Assembly: GCA_949316235.1 (NCBI GenBank)
Contig: OX438744.1
Location: 33,724,778-33,788,777, forward strand
DNA length: 64,000 nucleotides
Source of the DNA: Oegoconia quadripuncta
Lineage: Eukaryota; Arthropoda; Insecta; Lepidoptera; Autostichidae
Direction: 5' to 3'
The notes under the pieces are model-generated. The model was not told the origin of the DNA. It saw only the letters and a list, made by a program, of their open reading frames with translations, and searched no databases. Shown here one piece after another: positions 41,402 through 51,472 of this stretch. Positions within the stretch are counted from its first letter, which is position 1. Every line of letters begins with the position of its first letter. The translations under genes were made by a program, and so were the position numbers.

Positions 41402-42111
41402 GGTTTGTTCCACTATAATCAATCACCCGGGTGATCATTAGGTGATTGATTTGTGACATATGATCGCGTGAGAGAAAAGCGCCCAGATTTAAGATTATGA
41501 AGTCGGCTAGACTTCATTTTATTTCCTACAAGTCGACTTAAGTTATAGGAAATGTTACCACAAGACATGAAGTGACAAAGCGCTATTGGGAACATGAAAT
41601 TACACATGGAGCAAAACGTTTGCAACCATTTTTATCCGGATTGAGGCAAGCCGAGAAGTAAGGTTTATAATATTAGCAGTCTATGTGAGTGGGTATAGAC
41701 TTTCAATCGTAACGTTTCTATAATGACAAACGTTATCGCATGGGCTCTCACAACTGATTGGCTGCCAACCGTTTGCGATTTATAAACAGCCAACCAACTG
41801 CGAGAAATGAATCGATAGCGTTTGTCGTTTTACGTTTGCAATTTGTCTAGGAGGGCTGAACCGATTTTTATAAATAAGGTGTCGTTGACTTTTGTTGGTG
41901 AAAAGTGATTGATTACTGATGATCAGACATCTGAAACCTCTCAAAAAAATATTAGAGACAATATTCGGAACAAATTTTGGTAAGTTTTTAAGAGTGGTTT
42001 GCATCATGAGCTGCTATTGAGTCGACCCTAATCACCAAGCTTTTCTATCATCATAGGGTGCAAGAGCTGCCTATGATAATAATTAGCCAGTTGATTATAG
42101 TGGAACAAACC
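41402..42111. mobile_element. Nonautonomous DNA transposon, about 710 bp
   Basis: Perfect 21-bp terminal repeats: GGTTTGTTCCACTATAATCA at the left and TGATTATAGTGGAACAAACC at the right. The inside is A+T-rich with weak open frames. The flanks are unusually GC-rich on both sides. The target duplication is unclear (AA at most), so the superfamily is not assigned. Confidence 0.65.
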
Positions 42112-42343
42112 AAGCGACACGCGCCGGCGACTGCGACGCCGTGCCCGTGGACAATGTCGTCATGATCGAGCCTTTCAAAGAGACTATATAGAAAAAGATC
42201 TAGGTTTCCGAGGCGTCGACAAAAACAAACAGAAACAAGATGACTTCCAAAATATCATCATGACGTCACGTCGTAGAGGCAGTTCAGTCAAAACTATAAC
42301 AAACCCTAGGAAAATGGTAATTGGTCTTAAATTAGAAATTGTA

Positions 42344-42500
42344 CTTTTTTTATGATTGACTGGATTCGCGTTTGACCACAATCTCACCTGATGGAAAGTG
42401 ACGATGTGGTCGAAGATGAAGCACGCGATCCCAGTAAATGCCTATTCCCAAGGTTGTAGGATTCAGGAAAGACTGACGCCGGAAGGGAGTTCTATGCCTT
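42344..42500 (-). repeat. SINE family B copy
   Basis: Nearly identical to the 8.6 kb copy but lacking about 20 bp after GCCTATTC, where the 8.6 kb copy has ACTCTGCTCTTGAAGATC. Confidence 0.65.
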
Positions 42501-42694
42501 GGCTGTGTATGTAATGTTCGGTATATTAACTATATACGCGTGGAATCCCTCTTGGAACTTGTGTACAAGTTGACACAAAATATATCTATTGGTAACATAT
42601 GTGAGCTTAAAAGTAAGTATTTATTCACTTTACATCAAGTATACATCAGGAAATTTTAAATAAATAGAATACAAGAAACGGTTCCATTTTACAA

Positions 42695-42800
42695 TTACAA
42701 CACATACATACACCCTTATCATGGGGTGGACAGTGATATCCCAAACATGAGCGTTTGGGTGTACCAAACGTTAAACTTTAATGCTTGAACAACGCCTGAA
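42695..42800 (+). repeat. Dispersed repeat family E fragment
   Basis: CCCTTATCATGGGGTGGACA, GTGATATCCCAAACATGAGC and GTTTGGGTGTACCAAACG. A 3' fragment (TTTTACGACACCCACGGGAA) lies at 43088-43135. Confidence 0.5.
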
Positions 42801-42887
42801 TATACAAGGAATTGTATTATATTGTGATAAATATTGTAGTCGGAACTCCCTTAAATAAATAAATATTTCGGACACTTACACCAATCA

Positions 42888-43084
42888 TCTAGTCCCAAAC
42901 TAAGCAAAGCTTGTACTATGGATACTAGATAACGGATAAACATACATAAATATTTATATGAACATCCAAGACTCGGGAATAAATGTTCGTATTCATCATA
43001 CAAACATTTACCCCTCGCGGGATTCGAACCCGCAACCGTTGGTTTCGCTGATAGGGTGACTATCCACTACACCAATCGGTCGTC
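42888..43084 (-). mobile_element. SINE family C, variant subfamily
   Basis: The head reads GACGACCGATTGGTGTAGTG in reverse complement, with B box CTCGCGGGATTCGAACCCGC. The 3' end (TCTAGTCCCAAACTAAGCAA) differs from the other copies; a fragment of this subfamily also lies at 31528-31592. Confidence 0.72.
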
Positions 43085-43584
43085 AAAGTCGCCTTTTACG
43101 ACACCCACGGGAACAGACGGGTTGGTTCTATTCGTGTAACATGCACACAGATACAACACACCCAAGCTGAATAATGGCTGGAGTAGATTTTGAGATAGTG
43201 CTACCTTTATCTCAAAACCTAAATCCAGCCTATTCAGATTATATTTTAGTTCAACAATATTCTATGTAGTCCAATACCTATAGAACACTGCATATAGCTG
43301 TTATAACGGATACGAGTTCGTTGCGATGACTGGACGGTTTAGTCAATTTCAGTGGAACGGGATACCCTTAAGGGGATAATAGTACGTGGATTAGGTCTGA
43401 TAAATGGCCGGGGTATCCTCGTTATGTGAAAATAACACAGGTAGGTACGGAACTAACATATAGAGTTTACAAAAGTTAAATGGATACTGTTTGTTACCAG
43501 TGATAACGTATGGCAGTGAAATGCGGTTGTCACTATTATGAGCACAGATTACTTAATACTTCAGCTTTAAATGTTTAGCTTGAT

Positions 43585-43695
43585 ATAGACACTGTTATGA
43601 GGAGGGATGAAACGCATTTTACTAAGAGAGTGATGAATATGGATGTCGATGGTTGGAAAGGAAGAGGAAGACCACGGAAAAGACGGATTTTTTTT
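43585..43695 (+). pseudogene. Short LINE RT C-terminal remnant
   Basis: It encodes RVMNMDVDGWKGRGRPRKRR, the typical basic segment near the end of RTE-like reverse transcriptases. Confidence 0.6.
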
Positions 43696-43697
43696 TA

Positions 43698-43867
43698 ATA
43701 ATAAAAAATACCTTTGCATATACACACAGCGCCATCTAGTTCCACACTAAGCAACTATAGGCTTGTATTATGGATATTAGATGGTTGATAAACTAAAAAA
43801 TTCATTTTTTTTGTAAATAAATAAATAAATGAAAAACATCCATAACTCGGGAACACATATCTGTATT
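43698..43867 (-). mobile_element. SINE family C, 5' part replaced by family A tail
   Basis: CACAGCGCCATCTAGTTCCA through CATAACTCGGGAACACATAT is family C. At CTGTATTC it switches to the family A tail. Confidence 0.7.
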
Positions 43868-43931
43868 CGACTTCATCTTCACTTAACATCAGGTGTGATT
43901 GAGGTCAAGTACCAACCCGTTGTGCATAAAA
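43868..43931 (+). mobile_element. SINE family A tail fused to family C copy
   Basis: Only ACTTCATCTTCACTTAACAT through GTTGTGCATAAA remains, joined without spacer to a family C copy on its left. Confidence 0.7.
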
Positions 43932-43939
43932 TTGTTGAA

Positions 43940-45900
43940 TTGTTGTGCATTGTAGGGATATAGGGATATGTTCATATCATTCTTCATCAATCTTTATCAT
44001 TCATTTATCATTTTCAAATGGTGATGAAATGGTTAGTTTATTACGATGACGTGCAGAGGGTCTATTTATTACGTAACTTCATCGCTGTTGTCATTCATAC
44101 CGAACGTTGACCAATGGGAAAACGATAGCGAAAATAAGCCAGCCAAAATTGTAGAGTTATGTAGCACAATATTTTTTTATAAAAATGCTTTGAATATGTG
44201 TGTGTGCAATGTGTTCGTAATAGCGGTGTGAAACCCAGTACTTTTTGCCTTTTTTATATAAAATATATGTACCCCTTGTAAAACTAGAAGATATGTATCT
44301 ATACTCTTATATATTTTTTCATTAGCTAGAGTTATGCATATACATTGCCTTTTACATAAAAACCTGCTTTCAAAAGAGCAACCCTGCTTCTTCTTCTTAT
44401 AGTTTCCTGCTTATTCTTCTCAGGAAAAAATTGACTTTTGAACAAGCAGTAGTAAACTACTGCTAAAATGTAAGATCGGAGTATTACAGGTACACAGATA
44501 AAGTATTGACTTGAACTATACGTCAAAAAAAAACGGCAAAATGTTTTACTGGTGATTTGTACCATTGTGTAGTTAATTGTTTTGCATAAAAAGGGCTCTT
44601 ATCAATTGTTATAATTAGATATATGTATGTATATACATATAACTCCACCATGTGACGCCATTTGTCAGTTTTGTAATTTGTAATAAATAATTGAGTAAGC
44701 AATGCAAGCTGTTGTGTGAAAGGGTGCCATAACATTATATCATCACTAATTAGGACACACTATGTGTTGTGTTTTTAATACAAACATTATGTATTAATAT
44801 AAATAAAATAAATGTCAATGAAGCCCCTTTGGCTGGGACTTAAATACTACTTTGCAGTTGCGATGCCACCGCTTAAATGCCTTCGCTTTTTGTCCTACTT
44901 CTCAACTGCATTTCTACAATAACTCTTCAATTAGCTCCGCTGAAACTTATCACCGGATACCCATTAACCGACTTAAAGTCGTCAGTTCTGTTATGGACTT
45001 GTTTGCAGTGAAAGATAAACCATTTGTCACGGACGCCAATTAGATCGATTTCCCTGACGTGACTGCCCGGGACTGCCGGCCCGGCGTTAAAGAAATAAAG
45101 CTATTAGAATCAATCTGACAAACGATGGATTGCGTGTAATGACAATAGTTGAAAAAGGTATCTATATGCTGTGTTCATTTGCATGTGTACAGAGGATGGT
45201 CTAGATTAAATTAATTAAAGTTTATAAGGCAAGGGGTCATGTGGGTCAGAAGTAGGGTTATCAGTTTAAAATCGCAGTTTAAAAAAGGAAGACTGAAGGA
45301 CCTAAAAAGGAGGACTATCTAATAAATAGGACTTACATAAATGAAAGTGCTTTCCTTACAGTTGACTTTATTTTAATAATATTTAGCTCAATTTTCTTGG
45401 TCTCTTGCATGACAGAATCGATGATTTTACTGACACCACACCGAGTCTGATTCTTTGTTTGACACATTACACGTTATCATGGCAAAGGAGGACATACAGT
45501 AGGTAAGGGAGGACAAATTATAGAAGAGGAGGACATGTCCTCCTTCAGGATACCGTCTAGCAATCCTAGTCAGAACGGGTGACCTAGGTGAATGTGGCTC
45601 GTACTAGAAGAGGTTAATGAAACTTCACGATCGAGAGAGGGATAGTAGCAAGTGAAAGTCTGTTGTGCCTACCTCAACGACAAGATGTGAGGATCTAGAA
45701 TTTCTAATGAAGTTTATAAGAATAAGAAAACTTTATTTGATCCATTTAGCGACACTTATACAATACATTTAGTTGTTACCTATGTACTATACTAACACAA
45801 GAAATGTGGAAGTTAATATAAGTAGGTATGCATTGGCTAGTTTTCGGTGTCGCAAGTTGGCATCTAATCAGGTCCCCAAATCAGCATTTGTTGTAGTCGA
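43940..45900. other. No gene recognised
   Basis: Short open frames only; GGAGGAC-type motifs recur at 45290-45545. Confidence 0.45.
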
Positions 45901-46129
45901 GAGAAGAAGAACGACTACAACGGTGATTTTCAGTGGAGCCTGAGGTGAGATCACGGACGCTCATGGGACACACATTATGTTTCAGTATTCTCCAAGTTTA
46001 GACATGCTGTCAAGATATGGAGTCTGATTAAAGGTCATAACAGTAAACTAATTGTTATATCAGAGCGCACAAAAATAATAGATCTCGCATCATATCGAAG
46101 ATTAGTGGGTGAGAGAAGATAGACGATCA

Positions 46130-46265
46130 ATACACACACCACATAGTCGGATGACATTGCGAGAGCCGTCGGAAATTATTGGACAATATTTGCAAGGGAC
46201 CGACACGGATAGCCTGATAAAGAGGCCTACCCCAGTGGGTCGAAGCAGACTGAAAATGATTGATA
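46130..46265 (+). pseudogene. LINE RT C-terminal remnant
   Basis: The frame reads SDDIARAVGNYWTIFARDRH, stop, then PDKEAYPSGSKQTEND. The D-(x)n-W-(x)n-DR spacing is that of insect LINE ORF2 tails. Confidence 0.6.
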
Positions 46266-46940
46266 GTTGGGTCTGACTTATATGAGTACGTGTCTAAATT
46301 TCGGTCACATCTAATAAAGTCAAAATGTATTAACCTCTGTTTTAAACCGTGTAGAAGTTACTGGTTCTATACCGAAGCCTTCTCTGGACATAACAAACGC
46401 TTTGTCATTGACTTGTGTTTTTTTTACAGCCGTCTTTTATTGGTCGTCGCACGCCGGCAGTCGGAGTTTTCGTTTTACTCGATACAGAGATTGTCTCGGT
46501 TCAACACACACGGTCGGATTGGAGAGCGTGCACAAATCACGAACACCGTGACAGATTATGCTACAGCGTAGGGTGAGGAACGTATAGTATTTTCAGTGGT
46601 AGCAACGTTCAGGAGGTGACGTACCACCGTTTATTTTTCCACCAGTTTTTCCAAACTAGATTTGCGTTACATTCCTTTGTAGTAATTACTCCTTTCTCTT
46701 TCTTCCTATTTACAAGACCGTTTACATTACTTTTCTATATTAGTAATAAATTACTGTTGATTTTCGACGTGAATACGTTTTTACTTTTGCTCCAGTACTG
46801 GGAGTTACTAAGCTTGCAGCTGTTATTTTTCACAGATTTATTCGTAAGTGTAGGTCACGCGTGCTGTATAAGTGTGACCTATCTTGTACCTATACTGTGA
46901 GTGTGTAATTTCTGTCTTTATTATATGTATTTAAATTACT

Positions 46941-47165
46941 AACTAGATTTTACCCGCGACTTCGGCCGCGTATAATTCGTAATAAGTGTCACTCTATGAC
47001 TTAAAAGCATTCCCACTAATAACACCTACCTACCAGTCACTTATCCGGTATAAAACGTAGGCTAGTTAATCCAGGTTCCAATCTGTCTACCAACTAACTT
47101 TCAAACAAATTTGTCCAGCCAGTCCAGTGTTATAGGTTTGAAGAGGTAATAAACATACATACACA
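46941..47165 (+). repeat. Diverged RTE-type LINE tail repeat
   Basis: It starts ACTAGATTTTACCCGCGACT and includes TTAATCCAGGTTCCAATCTG; a diverged relative of the repeat at 37.7 kb. Confidence 0.5.
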
Positions 47166-47335
47166 CACACAAACTTTTGGATGTATAATATTATATTGGC
47201 ATTTACTGTCTGTCTGAAGTTGTAACTTTTTTCACTCTTGCTTGTTCGCATTCTTCTTTCTTTAATTTAAGAGCCATGCTCTTATCAGTGGAGTAATGAC
47301 CACGTCTCTCTACTTTCCGCCCTCGTTTTAACCTC

Positions 47336-47545
47336 TTACACGACATTCACCTTTTCTTTCACTTGGTCAAAGTAATTAAGCCTAGGTCTTCCCCTTCCTC
47401 TCTTTCCTTCAATCTTTCCGTTAATTATGTTCTTCAAAAAAATATCGTGTCGTATCAAGTGACCTATCATCTTTCCTCTTCGGTTCTCAACTGTGGCTAA
47501 CATGCATCTCTTCTCCATTACCATCATTATTATTGTAAAGGAGAT
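47336..47545 (-). pseudogene. LINE RT C-terminal fragment
   Basis: The minus frame reads VENRRGKMIGHLIRHDIFLK, then NGKIEGKRGRGRPRLNYFDQ. The GH(x)RHD and GKRGRGRPR motifs are characteristic of RTE-like ORF2 tails. The upstream part of the same open frame is unrelated. Confidence 0.7.
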
Positions 47546-48063
47546 TGTTCGCATTGGTGGAAATAAATTCTTCTTCTTCATTACGCATCTGGCGCAGAAA
47601 CAATAATAAGGTGCTTGTGTACAACTTGTGTACTCGAAAGCCATCCTTATTTCCGATACAGTTACTGCATTTTCGTAAATATTGCAAATAACATCTTAGT
47701 CCCTTTTTGTATCAAATTTCCTGATAGACACACAAAGTTATACAACTTAAAGTATTTCTCTGGACACAAAATTTCCGTAGTACGAGCATAGAGTTGATCA
47801 AGCTCGTCAATCGTCACGACCGTGTGTATCCCTAATAAGGTCAAGGCGTTCCGAGAGCACGATTGAAAAATAGTATTGCCACCATAAACAATAGGCTAGT
47901 AGAAAGGAAGACTAGCTGTGGTGCAGTGAAATGATTTGCATACCACATTAGGCTGCCATTATAAGTATATTGGCTATTTGAAAGTGAAATGTGTAGCTGT
48001 CGGAAGTTACTTTCTTTGAATAGATGTTGGTGAGAGGGTTTTATTATCTATACCTAACCTTTA

Positions 48064-48240
48064 CCCGTCTCCGTGGCTCAATGTAAACAATATTGGGTTT
48101 ACGATTCGTAGGTCGCGAGTTCGATCCCCAGCGGGGTGCATGTTTAAGTACTCGGTTTGGTAGGTGGTGGGGCATTTTAAATGTCCGCCTGGCTAGCTAC
48201 CACCATCTTATTTAATTCTGCCGCCAAGCAGCAATGTTAA
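48064..48240 (+). mobile_element. SINE family A, 3'-truncated
   Basis: Good head and B box. It stops at GCAGCAATGTTAA, about half way through the consensus. Confidence 0.85.
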
Positions 48241-48714
48241 TAAATCAAATCAAAATTATCAATTTGGTGGTTTGACATTATGTAGTTACCTACTAGTCCA
48301 GTAAAAATACGCAATTTTTGTGGTGTAGCTTCCAATAATCATAAAGTTCCTTATTTTTTGTAGATGGATAGAGAGTACCCATCAGTAATAGGATAAAAAT
48401 ATTTTCTAACAATTCTGTAGCTTGATTTAGGTATAGTATTATAGGTATTTAGTTATAAAATTAATCAACTTTAATTTTTAATTTTTTCTTTTTTTTTAAT
48501 TAGTTTATTGAGTCGTGACGCAATGAAATTCACAGTGGTATTATTAATCATATACTCTGCTTTGTTACTAAATACCTGTACTGTATCTAAAGCAAGCTAC
48601 CGATTTTTTATTCTATCATTGACAGGTACTCTTCTATCCATGTGCAAAACGTCACGGCCTTTAATATTATAGGACATTAAAAGTGTATCCTTACTGGACT
48701 ATACGAACACGTTG

Positions 48715-49060
48715 TTTAGGGTTCCGTAGCCAAATATCAAAAAGGAAACCCTAATAACTCGTCATAACCGTATGGCACAGTTCCTATTAACTTTTGTAAT
48801 TTGGGTTTGATCGTACTAATAGTCGAGAGAAATAATAACCCATGAAATAATCTCCGAAGTGTCAAAAAGTCATGAAGATTTGAACCATGCACGTCAAAAT
48901 CTGAATTAAAACAGGATAGGGGGCTTCAGTGAAAGCTAAATGCAAAATTAATTGGGACATTTATCTTTAATCAGTTACTAGAGATCCAAATAGAATTTAA
49001 ATGTTTTTGAAACTATTATTTGCACCTACCCTAAAACGTCGTTACGGAACCTTATTAAAC
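48715..49060. repeat. Repeat beginning TAGGGTTCCGTAGCC
   Basis: TAGGGTTCCGTAGCCAAATA and GGAAACCCTAATAACTCGTC form a widely dispersed lepidopteran repeat motif. A related 5' part, ACCGGCCAAGTACGTGTCGG then GTAGGGTTCCGTAC, is at 61300-61345. Confidence 0.45.
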
Positions 49061-49269
49061 GTCTCCGAAACGAACTTGTTCGGTTTTAATTACTTAAAAA
49101 ATTGAAGCTGTATAGGTATCGATCCGGTAGCACGTGGTTTCGATTTTGTCATTGATCTGATGATAAGACATATTTTTATTAATTTCGTAATTCTTTGATT
49201 AATAGATTTATAACATAACAGTTGTTATATATCGATCGATAAATATTAATGAAGTGACATATTATACAT

Positions 49270-49385
49270 TATTTCGAATCCCGCTAGGGCATTATGTTTG
49301 TATGATGAATACGGACATGTGTACCTACCCGCGTTACATTTACTTTACATACGATTTATTTACAAAAAAAAATGTATAATATATA
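49270..49385 (+). mobile_element. SINE family C fragment
   Basis: TTTCGAATCCCGCTAGGGCA and ATGATGAATACGGACATGTG; head and 3' end are missing. Confidence 0.65.
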
Positions 49386-49486
49386 TGTCCAAATAAGTAA
49401 ATTAAGTAAATAAGTAAGTATATATTTACATAACGATAAACTAATCAATATGTCATTGACGTCACTAATTAAGGAATTTACTAGAT

Positions 49487-49607
49487 TTCCGCCCGCGGCT
49501 TCGCATGCTTGGAATAACTTTATCGCGGATGTTTAATTTGTTTATCCCGCGGGAACTACTCATTTTATTTATCGGGATAAAAATATCCTATGTGTCAATC
49601 CAGGGTA
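49487..49607 (+). repeat. RTE-type repeat, left part (interrupted by the LINE)
   Basis: This is the GCCCGCGGCTTCGC ... ACTTTATCGCGGATG ... GGGATAAAAATATCCTATG repeat, ending AATCCAGGG where the LINE begins. A complete copy at 37711-37933 shows what should follow. Confidence 0.75.
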
Positions 49608-49911
49608 TGAATGAAACATTGAATATTTATGTGCAAAAACATGGTACATGGTAATACAAACAAATCACTCGTTGAGAGCAGACGTGTTGCAACTGCACGC
49701 TCTAAAATAATCTATTCAGTGCCACTGCAAATTGTGTCTTAACTCTTATAAGTAAAGTATATTACTCTGTGTGATACAATTATCTAAAATTAAATTCGTC
49801 TCACTCTTGTACAATATCTGTCTCTGTCTAGCACCGCATCTCTTGTCCGCGAACTGTCAAAGAATCTGTGATAGTGTGCTGTGCTGCGTAGCGTGTGAGT
49901 GTGTGACCACA

Positions 49912-50907
49912 ATGCCTCTCGTAGTCAAGACGCCTCCGACCTCCCCCACCGTCCCGCCTTCATCCTCGAGCATGACGTTGTCGACGGTGGACCGTACAAA
50001 AACTGGTTCTGCGCCCGAGTTAATTAACCTACAATACGACGACGATGACTCGATTAAAGTAAATAAGTTGCGACGTAAACGTAAAGCGATGGACGATGAT
50101 TTATCAGAATTATTCAACAAATTTTCCAACAAGATCTCTTTCGAACTGTCCAATATGAAGTCGGATATCGAGAATAAATTCCAAGATATTCAGAATGACA
50201 TCAAAATAGTGATTAAAAATGATCTTGACAACATAAAATCGGAATTAAAGTTAATCGACATCAAGCAAAACCAGCTTTTTACAGATATGTCGTCTGTTAA
50301 AGAATCATTAGAATTTCACGGAAATTTGCATAGGGACCTGGTAAAGCGCGTGGACGCGATTTCCATCACCACTAATGATGTGTCTCATCTAAAAGAACAA
50401 GTTGTAAGGTTACAGTCTGAATTAAATATCCAGCAGCAACGAGACCGCGCCTACAACCTGGAAATAAATGGAATTCCGGAGCGAACCAACGAATGTCTCT
50501 CAGCGTATTTTTTAAATATTGCCAGTTTTTTGGGAGTTCCCGCAACACCTAATGATATTGACTATATAACAAGAGTTCAGCCCATTAATAAAATCCCTGG
50601 TCGCCCTAAAGCAATTATACTGAAACTGAAATCGCGACTTCTTAAAGATTCTGTATTATCAGCTGCCCGCGCTAAGAAAAATTTTACTTCGAACGATATC
50701 GGGATTCAGGGAGAATTGAAGAAAATATTTGTTAACGAACATTTAACACCAGCTAACAAACTTTTACACAAAGCCGTAAGAGAAAAGGCTAGAACAACGC
50801 AACATAAGTATGTGTGGATAAGAGATGCGAAGATCTTCGTAAGAAAAAATGACACCTCACCGTCCATTCGTATCAAAGATGCCACAGACTTACAAAAACT
50901 GTTTTGA
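49912..50907 (+). CDS. LINE ORF1 protein (coiled coil, RRM-like region, FP-like C-terminus)
   Basis: This 331-residue nucleic-acid chaperone-type protein should coat the element RNA. The start is the first ATG in the frame (MPLVVKTPPTSP); the open frame extends 47 codons upstream without a methionine. A proline/serine-rich, then basic (LRRKRK) N-terminus is followed by a long heptad-rich coiled coil at about residues 60-175. An RRM-like stretch begins at YNLEINGIPE, about residues 180-260. The C-terminal part (KYVWIRDAKIFVRKN, about 298-312) resembles the C-terminal domain of baculovirus FP proteins, which is shared with many lepidopteran LINE ORF1s. The stop codon is UGA followed by CUA, and the same frame stays open for 160 more codons. 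Confidence 0.85.
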   Translation: MPLVVKTPPTSPTVPPSSSSMTLSTVDRTKTGSAPELINLQYDDDDSIKVNKLRRKRKAMDDDLSELFNKFSNKISFELSNMKSDIENKFQDIQNDIKIVIKNDLDNIKSELKLIDIKQNQLFTDMSSVKESLEFHGNLHRDLVKRVDAISITTNDVSHLKEQVVRLQSELNIQQQRDRAYNLEINGIPERTNECLSAYFLNIASFLGVPATPNDIDYITRVQPINKIPGRPKAIILKLKSRLLKDSVLSAARAKKNFTSNDIGIQGELKKIFVNEHLTPANKLLHKAVREKARTTQHKYVWIRDAKIFVRKNDTSPSIRIKDATDLQKLF

Positions 50908-51390
50908 CTATTTTTTTTTGTGTTCATCATTTTGCCAACTTTATTTTTTTTTATAAAAATGTCTATTTATTTGTGTGGTTTGCGTGTGGGAAGCAGTGTG
51001 GTTCATATGGATTGTACAATCATAGGGTACCCACTATTTACTTATTATAACCCTCTCCATAATTTTATCTATTTTTTATTAGGACTAATATTATATTATT
51101 ATTATATAAGTGATACATATCACAAGGGTCACGGTTATGGATATATAAGTACTGTTAATAAAATATTAATTTATTATAATTATTTTATTTATTTATTGTT
51201 TGTACTATCATCATACTATTGTCATTTTCTAAATATATATAATTTTCAATATTATCACTTGTTACACAGATTAATCAAGATACTAATAATATTTAAAATA
51301 TGCTATACTATCGTCACTCATAACTTAATAATAGGTATTGCCACAATGCATCCGGTGTGGATGTTTTGCGACTCCGAAAAACATTACTAG
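50908..51390 (+). other. Open frame in phase with ORF1 after UGA-CUA; possible readthrough extension or third LINE ORF
   Basis: Directly after the ORF1 stop, the same frame runs 160 sense codons to TAG. The first ATG within it is at 50959 (143 codons, beginning MSIYLCGLRVGSS). The product would be strongly hydrophobic with about three possible membrane segments, including FIYFLLGLILYYYYI and IYLLFVLSSYYCHFL. No family is recognised. The DNA is very A+T-rich, so biased composition may explain the peptide character. The lack of TAA in such DNA over 480 bases is nevertheless notable. It could be translated by readthrough, by reinitiation, or not at all. Confidence 0.4.
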
Positions 51391-51472
51391 GTACGTCAAC
51401 ATATTTTTAATTTTGATTTTTGTTATTAAGTAAATATTGCTCACGTTAGTAATTGATCTAAACTACATCTTA

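Noticed and set aside
41090..41422. 110-codon minus open frame
   Set aside because: No domain; it runs across the GC-rich flank and border of a transposon.
46260..46900. Two plus open frames of about 100 codons
   Set aside because: No domains; the first overlaps a LINE remnant and the second is a T-rich hydrophobic translation.
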